Origin: Haladaptatus litoreus
Lineage (GTDB): Archaea > Halobacteriota > Halobacteria > Halobacteriales > Haladaptataceae
Reading direction: 5' to 3'
NCBI RefSeq assembly: GCF_900156425.1
Contig: NZ_FTNO01000002.1
Span: 540,125 to 604,124 of the forward strand
DNA length: 64,000 bases
Of this stretch, positions 47,948 to 56,313 are shown one piece after another. The notes under the pieces were generated by a model. The model did no database searches, was not told the DNA's origin, and was given only the letters and a program-made list of their open reading frames with translations. The translations under genes were made by a program, and so were the position numbers. The first letter of the stretch is position 1. Each line of letters opens with the position of its first letter.

Positions 47948-48943
47948 TCACAGAACGACGTGGAGCACTGCGAGCACACTTCCACTCACGACGACGAAAC
48001 TCACCAGTACGACCGCAATCGGTTCGAAGCCTGTTTCGCGCAGTTCGTCGAGTTGGAGTTCCAGACCCAATCCGGCAAAGGCGAGCATGAACAGCCAGTT
48101 CGAGGCGTGTTCGAGCGACGTGACGTGATTCGCGTCGATGACGCCGACGGTTGCTAAAAGCATCAAGAGTAGAAATCCGAAGACGAATTTCGGAAAGGTT
48201 TGCCAGAGATGACCCGTTTTTCGTGTCCTTTCGCAATCGTTCGTATTTCGGAGATAGTACAGCGCGTATCCGGCGGCGGTGAGGCCGATGAGCGCATTTC
48301 GGGCCAGTTTGACCAGCACTGCCCACTCCCCTGCCGTGTCCGAAACCGAAAAGCCGACCGCAGTGGCCGGGCCAGTGCTGAACATCGTCAATCCTGCCCA
48401 GATGCCGAACACCTTATCCGGGATGGAAAACGCGTGCCAGAACATGGGATAGACGATGAGCGTCAGGGTATCGAACAGCAGGACAGTTCCGGCGGCGTAG
48501 GCGATTTGGCTTTCGTCGGCGTCGATACTGCCAGCAACCGCGACGACCGCCGACACGCCGCAGATGCTCGACCCGGCGGCGAGCAGTGACCCAGTTTTTT
48601 CCGTGATGCTAAAACAGTGGCGCGAGAGTAACTCGACGGAGAGGACTGCGATGACGACGGTTCCCAGAATGAGCAGGAGGAGGGTTGCCCCGGCGTCGGC
48701 AATGCGGTCGAAGGCGACGCTTGCGCCGAGGAGGACGATTCCCGCCTCCAGCCAGAGTTTGTGCGTCTCGACGCCTGCTTTCGCCCACGCCGGTTTTCCG
48801 ACCGTGTTTCCGACGAGGACGCCGACGAGAATCGTCGCGATGAGGTAATCGAGAAACGGCAGGGCGAGCGAAATCGCTCGCCCGAGCAGACCGATTGCAA
48901 AGAGAAGGAGGACACCGAGAAGGAGATTCTTTCTGTTTTTCAT
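47948..48943 (-). CDS. YeiH family (UPF0324) putative exporter
   Basis: The 331-residue protein has about 10 helices. Segments YLIATILVGVLVGNTVGKPA, VLLGASVAFDRIADAGATLL, ITEKTGSLLAAGSSICGVSA and NALIGLTAAGYALYYLRNTN are family landmarks. Members are called putative sulfate exporters, but transport has rarely been shown. The ATG at 48943 (MKNRKNLLLGV) is chosen over an extension to 48967. A 40-residue ORF ends four bases before its start. An inverted repeat with 10-base arms lies at 48862-48883. Confidence 0.88.
   Translation of the reverse strand: MKNRKNLLLGVLLLFAIGLLGRAISLALPFLDYLIATILVGVLVGNTVGKPAWAKAGVETHKLWLEAGIVLLGASVAFDRIADAGATLLLLILGTVVIAVLSVELLSRHCFSITEKTGSLLAAGSSICGVSAVVAVAGSIDADESQIAYAAGTVLLFDTLTLIVYPMFWHAFSIPDKVFGIWAGLTMFSTGPATAVGFSVSDTAGEWAVLVKLARNALIGLTAAGYALYYLRNTNDCERTRKTGHLWQTFPKFVFGFLLLMLLATVGVIDANHVTSLEHASNWLFMLAFAGLGLELQLDELRETGFEPIAVVLVSFVVVSGSVLAVLHVVL
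48862..48883. repeat. Perfect inverted repeat inside the YeiH gene
   Basis: GGGCGAGCGA (48862-48871) faces its reverse complement at 48874-48883 with a two-base centre, in coding sequence. Confidence 0.75.
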
Positions 48944-48947
48944 CGTG

Positions 48948-49070
48948 TTACCACGGAATCGTCCCACCTGCTAGCACGAAACAAAGAAGACAGAGGCCGA
49001 CGAGTACTGCTTGCCAGTCTCGGTCGAGATTTCCGACCCACTGTTGTAGTGTCCTGACCACCCGAATCAT
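48948..49070 (-). CDS. 40-residue membrane microprotein upstream of YeiH
   Basis: The short ORF begins MIRVVRTLQQWVGNLDRDWQ and has a hydrophobic half (AVLVGLCLLCFVLAGGTIPW) to the stop. Its stop lies four bases before the YeiH start, so coupled expression is likely. A single transmembrane helix is predicted; it may be a subunit or modulator of the exporter. It is too short for routine gene finders. Confidence 0.5.
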   Translation of the reverse strand: MIRVVRTLQQWVGNLDRDWQAVLVGLCLLCFVLAGGTIPW

Positions 49071-49205
49071 GGATTTGCGACTTTCACGGTTCGCCCGATA
49101 TGGTGTATCCAGTTCGTCCCGCCACGAATATATTCCCTTTCGTGGCGGCCAACCAGTCGTGTCACTCTCCCATACACTAATAGCGAACGGTTGTGTATCT
49201 GTATC

Positions 49206-49562
49206 ATGGATTCGAACAGTTCGGCTGGCGGTATCGACTGGCGGCTTCTCGGTATGGCAGTCGGAACTGCCGGAATCACAGCACTCCTCACAGTTGGTGT
49301 CGTCATTTTCGGCATCTCTGTTGGCTTCGGCGGGCCAGTCGCGTTGCTCGGAACCGGACTCGGCGCAGTCGTACTCCTCGGCTACTTCGCGGCGACGACT
49401 GCCACGCCGGGTAACACTGCACACGCCGCCGTCGAAATCGGCTACACTGCGAAAGACGCGCATCTGAACGCCGACAACGCATTTCACGTCGTGGATTCAG
49501 TTCTGTTCGTCGGCGTCGGTTTGGTTATCGGTGGCCTCCTCGGTCTCGTCGTCGTGTGGTGA
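49206..49562 (+). CDS. Haloarchaeal membrane protein, hypothetical
   Basis: The 118-residue protein begins MDSNSSAGGIDWRLLGMAVG. Hydrophobic helices lie at about 14-36 (GMAVGTAGITALLTVGVVIF) and 44-63 (GPVALLGTGLGAVVLLGYFA), and a third at the C-terminus (VLFVGVGLVIGGLLGLVVVW). The polar loop with AVEIGYTAKDAHLNADNAFH is the likely conserved face. The ATG at 49206 is preferred over 49191. Function unknown. Confidence 0.65.
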   Translation: MDSNSSAGGIDWRLLGMAVGTAGITALLTVGVVIFGISVGFGGPVALLGTGLGAVVLLGYFAATTATPGNTAHAAVEIGYTAKDAHLNADNAFHVVDSVLFVGVGLVIGGLLGLVVVW

Positions 49563-49610
49563 ACGCCTCGAATAGTCCCATTTTTACCCGGCCCTCTCTA
49601 CGTTTCGTCC

Positions 49611-49937
49611 ATGACCGAGTTCGACCCCGAAAAGTTCGAGGACAAGTACGTTCATTACTTCAACGAACTCCAGCGAGCGTACAAGAACGCTTTCAACTAC
49701 ATGAACGAGGAGTACGACTCACAAGTCATTCACGCCATCGACCAGCAAGTGCTGAACGAGAGCGAACCGTTCTACGAGGGCGATGGCGAGTTCCGCGTCG
49801 AACTCCCCGAGAATCCCGTTGACCGGGTTCAGGGAGTGCTCGTCAAGGACGAGAAATTGGAAGAACTCCTCGATACCTACGTCGAGCGAATCGAGTCGGA
49901 ACTGGCGCGTGTGTTTGGACTCCAATCGAGTAACTAA
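49611..49937 (+). CDS. Haloarchaeal hypothetical protein (DUF5783-like)
   Basis: The 108-residue acidic protein is mostly helical, with EDKYVHYFNELQRAYKNAFN and MNEEYDSQVIHAIDQQVLNE, a short strand region (GEFRVELPENPVDRVQGVLV) and a C-terminal helix. It matches the haloarchaeal family recalled as DUF5783. Function is unknown. A NifU-like gene follows 108 bases downstream. Confidence 0.75.
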   Translation: MTEFDPEKFEDKYVHYFNELQRAYKNAFNYMNEEYDSQVIHAIDQQVLNESEPFYEGDGEFRVELPENPVDRVQGVLVKDEKLEELLDTYVERIESELARVFGLQSSN

Positions 49938-50045
49938 CGTTTTCGGCGAACGACGCGAATCCGAGGAAAATAATCGGCAAAGCTCGCCAAATTCGATTCG
50001 TGGACAGTGGAAAGGCCTAAGGAGGCTGGAACCATATCTGGCCAT

Positions 50046-50396
50046 ATGAGCACCGAAACTCAGGGAGACGGCGACGACCTCGAAGAACGGGTCAGCAACT
50101 TCCTGCGCCGTAACTTCCCGCAGATTCAGATGCACGGTGGCAGTGCGGCAATCCAGCACTTAGACCGTGAAACCGGCGAAGTAACCATCATGCTCGGTGG
50201 CGCGTGCAGCGGTTGTGGCATCTCCCCGATGACGATTCAGGCTATCAAGAGCCGAATGGTCAAAGAGATCCCGGAAATCGAGAAAGTCAACGCCGACACC
50301 GGAATGGGTGGCGGCGGTGGCGGAATGAGTCCATCCTTCCCCGGCGAAACTAGCGACGACGACGGCGACGACGAAGGGCCGCAAGCTCCCTTCTAA
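50046..50396 (+). CDS. NifU family iron-sulfur scaffold domain protein
   Basis: The 116-residue protein has the NifU C-terminal domain: FLRRNFPQIQMHGGSAAIQH, then GACSGCGISPMTIQ with the CxxC that carries a transient Fe-S cluster, and SRMVKEIPEIEKVNADT. A glycine-rich and acidic tail follows. It delivers or stores Fe-S clusters in the cytoplasm. The ATG at 50046 follows a short GCCAT context; upstream in-frame sequence is not conserved. Confidence 0.9.
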   Translation: MSTETQGDGDDLEERVSNFLRRNFPQIQMHGGSAAIQHLDRETGEVTIMLGGACSGCGISPMTIQAIKSRMVKEIPEIEKVNADTGMGGGGGGMSPSFPGETSDDDGDDEGPQAPF

Positions 50397-50440
50397 CACC
50401 CGTATTTTTAGTTTTCGGCCGATTCCACGCACGGAATCAC

Positions 50441-50449
50441 GATATTTAT
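50441..50449 (+). promoter_or_regulatory. TATA box of the sulfatase-like gene
   Basis: GATATTTAT is centred about 32 bases before the ATG at 50478. Confidence 0.6.
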
Positions 50450-50477
50450 CCCACCGGACGCTGTAGCAGGCGACAGT

Positions 50478-51980
50478 ATGACGAACGACGACGCCACGGC
50501 GAAGAATGTGGTATTCGTTGTGATGGATACGGTGCGTAAAGACCACCTCTCCGTCTACGGATACGACAAACCGACGACGCCGGGCCTCGAACGGTTTGCA
50601 GAGGATGCAACTGTTTTCGAGCAAGCAGTTGCTCCGGCCCCTTGGACTCTGCCGGTTCACGCCTCGCTGTTCACTGGCATGTATCCCAGCGAACACGGTG
50701 CGAGTCAGGAAAACCCATATCTCGAGGGTGCGACGACGCTCGCAGAAACGCTCTCTGCCGCCGGATACGACACCTCCTGTTACTCCTCGAATGCGTGGAT
50801 AACGCCGTACACCCATCTCACCGATGGCTTCGACGACCAAGACAACTTCTTCGAAGTGATGCCCGGCGATTTCCTCTCCGGGCCGATGGCGAAGGCGTGG
50901 AAGATGATGAACGACAACGAGAACCTCCGCACTGTCGCGGACAAACTCGTCAGTCTCGGCAACGTCGCCCACGAGTACCTCGCCAGTGGTGAGGGTGCGG
51001 ACTCGAAGACGCCGCAGGTCATCGACCAAACAATCGAGTTCATCAGAGACTCGGATGGGCCGTACTTCTCGTTCATCAACCTGATGGACGCTCACCTGCC
51101 GTATCATCCGCCGAAGGAGTACCGACAGCAGTTCGCGCCGAACGTCGATTCGACCAAGGTGTGCCAGAACTCGAAGGAGTTCAACTGCGGTGCGCGCGAC
51201 ATTAGCGACAAAGAGTGGGACGCGATTCGCGGCCTCTACGACGCGGAAATCCGTCACATCGACGACCAACTTCAGCGACTGTTCGCGTGGATGCAGGCGA
51301 ACGACGAGTGGGACGACACGATGGTCGTCATCTGCGCCGACCACGGCGAACTCCACGACGAACACGACCTGTACGGCCACGAGTTCTGTATCTACGACCC
51401 GCTCATCAACGTTCCACTGATGGTCAAACATCCGGAACTAGACGCCGACGTGAGCGACGAACAGGTCGAACTCATCGACCTCTACCACACCATCCTCGAC
51501 CACGCGGGCGTCTCTGCATCGCGTTCGACTCGTCCGCTGGATGAAGCGCGGTCACTCCTCAACCAAGACTATCGCTCCTTCGCAGACGACGTTCCAGGCG
51601 ACGGCGAGTGTGCCTTCGTGGAGTACTACCGCCCTGTCGTAGAACTGAAACAACTCGAAGAGAAAGCGAAGCGCGCGAACATTCAGTTAGACAAGGATTC
51701 GCGGTTCTACTCCCGAATGCGTTCGGCTCGCCGTCCGGACGCCAAATACATCCGCAACGAACGCATCCCGGACGAGTTCTACCACTTGGACGACGACCCC
51801 GACGAACTCCACAATGCCCGTGGCGAAGGAAGCGAGGAGGAAGTCGAACTCGAAGCCGCACTCTCGGAGTTCGAGGAAACCGTCGGCGGCGAGTGGAAGG
51901 AAATCTCCGACGACGATGTGTTGGGCGACATGAGCGACGACGCAAAGGGTCGATTGCAAGACCTCGGTTACATCGACTAA
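50478..51980 (+). CDS. Sulfatase-fold (alkaline phosphatase superfamily) enzyme
   Basis: The 500-residue protein has the metal-binding start NVVFVVMDTVRKDHLSVYGY (Asp17), the active-site loop APWTLPVHASLFTG and the distal metal motif CADHGELHDEHDLYGHEFC. The formylglycine position, C/SxPxR in true sulfatases, reads TLPVH (Thr57, His61), so it is probably not a type I sulfatase. Thr nucleophiles are used by phosphodiesterases and phosphoglycerol transferases of this superfamily. It is one base from the LPG-flippase-like gene, which hints at envelope lipid or glycan chemistry. Confidence 0.85.
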   Translation: MTNDDATAKNVVFVVMDTVRKDHLSVYGYDKPTTPGLERFAEDATVFEQAVAPAPWTLPVHASLFTGMYPSEHGASQENPYLEGATTLAETLSAAGYDTSCYSSNAWITPYTHLTDGFDDQDNFFEVMPGDFLSGPMAKAWKMMNDNENLRTVADKLVSLGNVAHEYLASGEGADSKTPQVIDQTIEFIRDSDGPYFSFINLMDAHLPYHPPKEYRQQFAPNVDSTKVCQNSKEFNCGARDISDKEWDAIRGLYDAEIRHIDDQLQRLFAWMQANDEWDDTMVVICADHGELHDEHDLYGHEFCIYDPLINVPLMVKHPELDADVSDEQVELIDLYHTILDHAGVSASRSTRPLDEARSLLNQDYRSFADDVPGDGECAFVEYYRPVVELKQLEEKAKRANIQLDKDSRFYSRMRSARRPDAKYIRNERIPDEFYHLDDDPDELHNARGEGSEEEVELEAALSEFEETVGGEWKEISDDDVLGDMSDDAKGRLQDLGYID

Positions 51981-51981
51981 C

Positions 51982-53028
51982 GTGACAGACGAGTCGGCAC
52001 CGGACGGCGGAGAAGCGCTGTCCGAAGGGCTTTCGGAACGCTTGAGTACCGGAAAGCTACTGCTGGGGTTCGTGATTGCGGGCGTCCTTCTCTATCTGCT
52101 CGTGGTCGTCGCCGGGTGGCGGCGCGTGATTTCCGCATTGCAAGGGGCGGATTACACGTGGGTGTGGATCGCCTGTGCCTCCACGATCGTCGGGTTGGCG
52201 GCGTGGGGCAAAGCGTGGCAAATCGTCCTCGCGGTGCTCGACATCAAAGTGGAGTTCAAACGCCTCGTCGTCACGTATTTCGCGGCGACGTTCGCCAACT
52301 ACGTCACACCGCTCGGACAGGCGGGTGGCGAGCCATTTATCGCCTACATCCTGTCGCGGGATACGGAAGCGAGCTACGAGGATAGCCTCGCCAGCGTCGT
52401 GACGGCGGACTTGCTCAACCTCCTGCCGTTTTTCAACTTCGCGGCGCTCGGGTTAAGCTATCTCCTGTTGCAGGCGTCGCTTCCGGACAACGCGAAGACG
52501 CTCGCGCAGGGACTCGTCGTGCTGGCGTTCGGTGTTCCGGCACTTGCCTACGCAGGATGGCGATTCCGCGAACGCGTCCAAGACCTCGTCCTTGGGCTTG
52601 CTCGTCCGTTCACCAGTCGAACGAACCGAATCACGGTTGACGGCATTCGAACCCGAATCGAGCGGTTCTATGCGTCGTTGGAACGAATCGCGGCAGAACC
52701 CCGCGAACTGCTGTTCGCGCTGGTCTTTTCGTACACCGGATGGATTTTCTTCGCCCTACCGCTGTACTTCGCCGGACGGTCGCTCGGACTGCCGCTGGGA
52801 CTCCTGCTCGTGCTGTTCATCGTTCCGGCCAGCACGCTGGCAGGATTGACGCCGACGCCTGGCGGACTGGCAGGAGTCGAGGCCGCGCTGGTCGTTCTCA
52901 TCGTCGGACTCGCCCCGATTACGACGGGGTCGGCGGTTGCGGCGACCCTCATCTACCGATTTGCGAGTTACTGGTTCGTTCTCGTCATCGGCGGTCTGGC
53001 GGCGCTGTTCGTGATTATGCGGTCGTGA
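51982..53028 (+). CDS. Lysylphosphatidylglycerol synthetase/flippase-like membrane protein (UPF0104)
   Basis: The 348-residue protein has about eight helices and the UPF0104/AglD-type features LLLGFVIAGVLLYLLVVVAG, YFAATFANYVTPLGQAGGEP and the C-terminal PASTLAGLTPTPGGLAGVEA. The family includes the flippase half of MprF and archaeal glycosyl-lipid handling proteins. It starts with GTG one base after the stop of the sulfatase-like gene, so the two are co-translated and likely act on the same lipid-linked or surface substrate. Confidence 0.85.
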   Translation: MTDESAPDGGEALSEGLSERLSTGKLLLGFVIAGVLLYLLVVVAGWRRVISALQGADYTWVWIACASTIVGLAAWGKAWQIVLAVLDIKVEFKRLVVTYFAATFANYVTPLGQAGGEPFIAYILSRDTEASYEDSLASVVTADLLNLLPFFNFAALGLSYLLLQASLPDNAKTLAQGLVVLAFGVPALAYAGWRFRERVQDLVLGLARPFTSRTNRITVDGIRTRIERFYASLERIAAEPRELLFALVFSYTGWIFFALPLYFAGRSLGLPLGLLLVLFIVPASTLAGLTPTPGGLAGVEAALVVLIVGLAPITTGSAVAATLIYRFASYWFVLVIGGLAALFVIMRS

Positions 53029-53046
53029 CAACCACTGTTATCCGTC

Positions 53047-53940
53047 TCACTCGTTTTCCCGCTCCCACGTTTTCACGAGTCCCGACAGCGTCCGGTTTAC
53101 CGGCGTTTCGATACCGTGCTTTCCCCCCCGAGCGACGACGTATCCGTTTATCGCGTCGATTTCTGTTTTCCGCTCCGATTCCACGTCTTGACGCATTGAC
53201 GAGACGTTCGAGACGGTCGCATCTGCGACCGTCTCGACGGCAGAAACGGCATCCTCGTCGGTCAGTTCGACGCCGTCCGCACGAGCAACTCGCGCGGTTT
53301 CGCGGGCCGCAGTTGCGGCGATTTCGTTGGCTTCACCGGAAAGCACGGCACCGTTTTCCACCCGAGAAAGCGCGGTTGTCGGATTGATTCCGGCGTTCAC
53401 CGCGAGCTTTTCCCACAGTCGTCGCGGCATGTCGGCCGCGATTTCCGTCTCGATTCCGGCGCTCGTAAACGCGGTTCCGAGGCGGCGCGCCGCCTCGGAA
53501 CCGCCCCCCTTCCGTGCCCCGAGGACGATTTCCCCGATTCCGGTGCATTCGACCGTTCCGGGGTCGGTCAGCACCGCGCCGTAACTCGCGGTTCCGGCGA
53601 GAATCGGACTATCGAGGTGTTCTGCAAGAATCTCTTCGTTTCCCATCCCGTTCTGGAGCGAGAGTACGGCGTCGAACTCGCCGGTCGCCAACTGCTCGGC
53701 GGCGGCCTCCGTTTGGAACGCCTTGACCGTCACGATGGCGCAGTCTGCTCGTAGTTCGTTCCCGTCGCTGGTCGCGTTCGGATGGACTCGAAAATCGAAC
53801 TCGCCACCGACGCGAAGACCTGATTCGCGCACTTCGGTCGCGTGGGGGTCGCGGCCAACGAGGGTGACCTTGTGCTCTCGGGCGAGCAAGCCACCGACGA
53901 GGCTTCCGAGGCTTCCCGCACCGAACACGACGATGTCCAT
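53047..53940 (-). CDS. Ketopantoate reductase family protein
   Basis: The 297-residue NAD(P)-dependent enzyme has the N-terminal Rossmann motif FGAGSLGSLVGGLLAR and the DCAIVTVKAFQTEAAAEQLA and LSLQNGMGNEEILAEHL segments. The catalytic LWEKLAVNAGINPTTAL has the Lys and Asn of ketopantoate reductases, and ERKTEIDAINGYVV is the C-terminal signature. It reduces 2-dehydropantoate to pantoate for CoA synthesis. Two long perfect palindromes lie inside the gene. Confidence 0.87.
   Translation of the reverse strand: MDIVVFGAGSLGSLVGGLLAREHKVTLVGRDPHATEVRESGLRVGGEFDFRVHPNATSDGNELRADCAIVTVKAFQTEAAAEQLATGEFDAVLSLQNGMGNEEILAEHLDSPILAGTASYGAVLTDPGTVECTGIGEIVLGARKGGGSEAARRLGTAFTSAGIETEIAADMPRRLWEKLAVNAGINPTTALSRVENGAVLSGEANEIAATAARETARVARADGVELTDEDAVSAVETVADATVSNVSSMRQDVESERKTEIDAINGYVVARGGKHGIETPVNRTLSGLVKTWERENE
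53209..53236. repeat. 13-base-arm palindrome inside the ketopantoate reductase gene
   Basis: CGAGACGGTCGCA (53209-53221) and its reverse complement (53224-53236) are separated by two bases. The coding region (AVETVADATVS) stays open. Confidence 0.85.
53471..53504. repeat. 34-base perfect palindrome inside the ketopantoate reductase gene
   Basis: The 17-base half GCGGTTCCGAGGCGGCG (53471-53487) is followed directly by its exact reverse complement (53488-53504). It encodes the SEAARRLGT segment. No spacer is present. Confidence 0.92.
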
Positions 53941-53995
53941 ATCCGACCGAGGAAGTGGGGGGTGAAAAACCCAGTCTTCCGTTCAGGACGCGATT

Positions 53996-54319
53996 TTAAT
54001 CTTCAGTCCAGTAGTAGAGGTCTTCTTTCGGCTTGTCACAGTTCGGGCAGGTATCCGGAAGGCCGTCGTCCAAATCACCCATTTCGCCGCAGTTCGAACA
54101 GCGCCACATCAACTCCGCTTCGCCGAACTCGTGGCCTGCGCGGGCGTGCCCAATGGAGAGGGCTTCGTACCCCTCCCGCATCGTGACGTAAAACCCCGAC
54201 TCGTCGAAGCCGCGGATGGTGCCGAGTTTGGTTCCGTCGCCGTCGTAGATTTCCTGTCCGAGTTCGACTTTTTCCACGTCGGTTTCCTCGTCCGGCCGCT
54301 CACCAGAGTCACTCACCAT
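53996..54319 (-). CDS. Rubredoxin/rubrerythrin-like zinc-ribbon protein (DUF7130-like)
   Basis: The 107-residue protein has an N-terminal beta module (VELGQEIYDGDGTKLGTIRG) and a C-terminal four-Cys ribbon (WRCSNCGEMG and DTCPNCDKPKEDLYYW), similar to the metal site of rubrerythrin or rubredoxin. It may bind Fe or Zn. A TTTAAG-like TATA just before 54343 lies about 27 bases from the ATG at 54319, supporting this start over 54343. It is divergent from the following gene. Confidence 0.75.
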   Translation of the reverse strand: MVSDSGERPDEETDVEKVELGQEIYDGDGTKLGTIRGFDESGFYVTMREGYEALSIGHARAGHEFGEAELMWRCSNCGEMGDLDDGLPDTCPNCDKPKEDLYYWTED

Positions 54320-54544
54320 GCGAGATGAATCGTCGTTCTTCATCTTAAATCCGACCGCCGTGCTGTATTTCGCCGCTTCGTGTTCGGAACGCTGTTTTTC
54401 TTGTCCTCGAAACGTAACATATACGCTCTTTCGACCGAACCTGCTTACATCACACCAGATGCCCGAACTCGTTCACGTCTCCCTGCATTCGCAAGCATCA
54501 GGCTCAGGCACACGTTTCACTAACGGAATATTGTTCAGAAGAGT

Positions 54545-54889
54545 ATGACGGATGCCAATCTCGATACGGAACACAGTCGAGTGACGACAGACCACCGGAC
54601 TATCAGACAGTGGGTCGAAAAAAACGGTGGCAGTCCTGCCGTGGAAAAAGCGGGTGGAAAAGGCATCACCATCCCTCGGATTCTGTTCTCGGATGACCAT
54701 TCGGACGACGACACAACCGCCGATGACGCAACTGACGAAAACGACAAATCTCCCATCTCGTGGAAACGGTGGTTCGACGCGTTCGACGCCGGTGATTTTG
54801 CGTTCGCCTATCAGGAGCGAACCGCCGACGGCGATGCGGAGCGGTTTTACAAATTGGTTGATAGAACGACCGCCAGAGAACACGCTTAA
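54545..54889 (+). CDS. Haloarchaeal hypothetical acidic protein
   Basis: The 114-residue protein is highly acidic and partly disordered. It begins MTDANLDTEHSRVTTDHRTI, with RQWVEKNGGSPAVEKAGGKG as a conserved-looking helix-turn, and ends FYKLVDRTTAREHA. No function is recognised. It precedes pheA by 49 bases on the same strand. Confidence 0.6.
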   Translation: MTDANLDTEHSRVTTDHRTIRQWVEKNGGSPAVEKAGGKGITIPRILFSDDHSDDDTTADDATDENDKSPISWKRWFDAFDAGDFAFAYQERTADGDAERFYKLVDRTTAREHA

Positions 54890-54937
54890 TTTGCCGTCCC
54901 CGACGCGTTTTTCCCCGCTGAACAGAGATTTCTCCGC

Positions 54938-55750
54938 ATGCAGGCAGTTACGCTCGGCCCGGCGGGAACGTACTCGCATCGTGCCGCCCGTGCAGTCGCG
55001 GACGACGTTTCGTTCCGCGAGTCGGTCACGTCCATCGTGGAATCGGTCGCCGACGGCGAGTATCACCGCGGCGTCGTCCCAATAGAGAACAGCATCGAAG
55101 GAAGCGTTACGACCACGCTCGACGCTCTCGCGGAAAACGACGTCGCCGTCGTCCGCGAACTCGTGACGCCGATTCGCCACGCCCTGATTTCTCAGACCGG
55201 CGACTTCGAGACAGTCGCCAGCCACGCACAGGCGCTCGCGCAGTGTCGGGCCTACCTCGAATCGGAGTACCCCGACGCGAATCGGGAGGCAGTCGCAAGC
55301 ACCGCCCGCGGCGTCGAACGCGCCCGCGAAGACTCTTCCGTGGCGGCGATTGCTCACCCCGACAACGCCGAGGAACTGACGGTTCTCGCGGAAGACATTC
55401 AGGAACGAACCTCGAACGCGACTCGGTTTTTCGTCGTTGCACCTGCAAACGAACGCTCGCGGGCTGGCGGCAAAACGTCGCTCGTCGTCTATCCCAGTGC
55501 GAACTATCCCGGACTCCTACTCTCGCTTCTCGAACCGTTTGCCCAACGTGATATCAACCTCACGCGGGTCGAATCGCGTCCGAGCGGCGAACGCCTCGGG
55601 GATTACGTCTTCCACGTTGATTTCGAGGCCGGATTGTACGAAGAGCGAACCGAAGAGGCGCTCGCGGAAGTCGAAGCACTCGCCGAAAACGGTTGGGTTC
55701 GAAAACTCGGCTCCTACGACACGGAACACGTTTTGTTCGGTTCTGACTGA
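54938..55750 (+). CDS. pheA: Prephenate dehydratase
   Basis: The 270-residue enzyme converts prephenate to phenylpyruvate in phenylalanine synthesis. The PDT domain has LGPAGTYSHRAARAV, VPIENSIEGSVTTTLDAL and the catalytic TRFFVVAP. The C-terminal ACT domain includes ESRPSGERLGDYVFHVDFE, which gives feedback by phenylalanine. There is no fused chorismate mutase, as is usual in archaea. Confidence 0.93.
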   Translation: MQAVTLGPAGTYSHRAARAVADDVSFRESVTSIVESVADGEYHRGVVPIENSIEGSVTTTLDALAENDVAVVRELVTPIRHALISQTGDFETVASHAQALAQCRAYLESEYPDANREAVASTARGVERAREDSSVAAIAHPDNAEELTVLAEDIQERTSNATRFFVVAPANERSRAGGKTSLVVYPSANYPGLLLSLLEPFAQRDINLTRVESRPSGERLGDYVFHVDFEAGLYEERTEEALAEVEALAENGWVRKLGSYDTEHVLFGSD

Positions 55751-55785
55751 GATTTGGCTCGGCCCAGTATTTAAACCGGCATGAA

Positions 55786-55824
55786 TTTTTAAGCGTTAGC
55801 ACGTTGAACGGATTCACAGGTGAG
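55786..55824 (+). promoter_or_regulatory. TATA-like element and ribosome binding site of hsp20
   Basis: TTTTTAAG lies near 55786-55793, and GGTGAG at 55819-55824 precedes the ATG at 55828, so this gene may have a short leader with a Shine-Dalgarno site, unlike most leaderless genes in the window. Confidence 0.45.
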
Positions 55825-55827
55825 AGC

Positions 55828-56262
55828 ATGTCACGACGAAAGAATCCATTCGATGAACTAGAGGAGATGTTCGAGCGCATGGGCAGGCAGTTCGACGAGA
55901 TGGGCGGCCAGCTCGGCGGTGGAATGGACTGGCAGACCGGCGGGATTTCGGTCGATGTAGTCGATAACGGCGACGAGTACGTCGTCACCGCCGACTTGCC
56001 GGGATTCGAAAAGGACGACCTCGACATCACGCTTCAGGAAAACCGCCTTCGAATCTCCGCGGAACACGAATCCGAAGTCAAGGAGGAAGGCGAGGAGTAT
56101 CTCCGACAGGAGCGAAGTCAGCGCTCGGTCAGCCGTACCGTCTCGCTCCCCGACCCAGTAGACGAATCGAGCGTCTCCGCCGAGTATCGAAACGGCGTGT
56201 TGACCGTGTCGCTCCCGAAAATTAACGGAAGCGACGATTCGCACAACATCGAAGTCAGCTAA
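55828..56262 (+). CDS. Hsp20/alpha-crystallin family small heat shock protein
   Basis: The 144-residue protein has a Gly/Met-rich N-terminal arm (FDELEEMFERMGRQFDEMGG). The alpha-crystallin domain contains YVVTADLPGFEKDDLDITLQ and SRTVSLPDPVDESSVSAEYR, with the conserved AEYRNGVLTVSLPK, and a short C-terminal tail. It holds unfolding proteins in the cytoplasm. It probably has an SD-like leader, as often seen for stress genes. Confidence 0.9.
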   Translation: MSRRKNPFDELEEMFERMGRQFDEMGGQLGGGMDWQTGGISVDVVDNGDEYVVTADLPGFEKDDLDITLQENRLRISAEHESEVKEEGEEYLRQERSQRSVSRTVSLPDPVDESSVSAEYRNGVLTVSLPKINGSDDSHNIEVS

Positions 56263-56313
56263 TCCGGAAGAGCAACCACAAACGGCTTGCCACTTCAGGC
56301 GTAATCGCCGGAC

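Noticed and set aside
54460-54548. 29-residue ORF before the acidic hypothetical gene
   Set aside because: Too short, overlaps the next start out of frame, and no upstream promoter or conserved pattern is visible.
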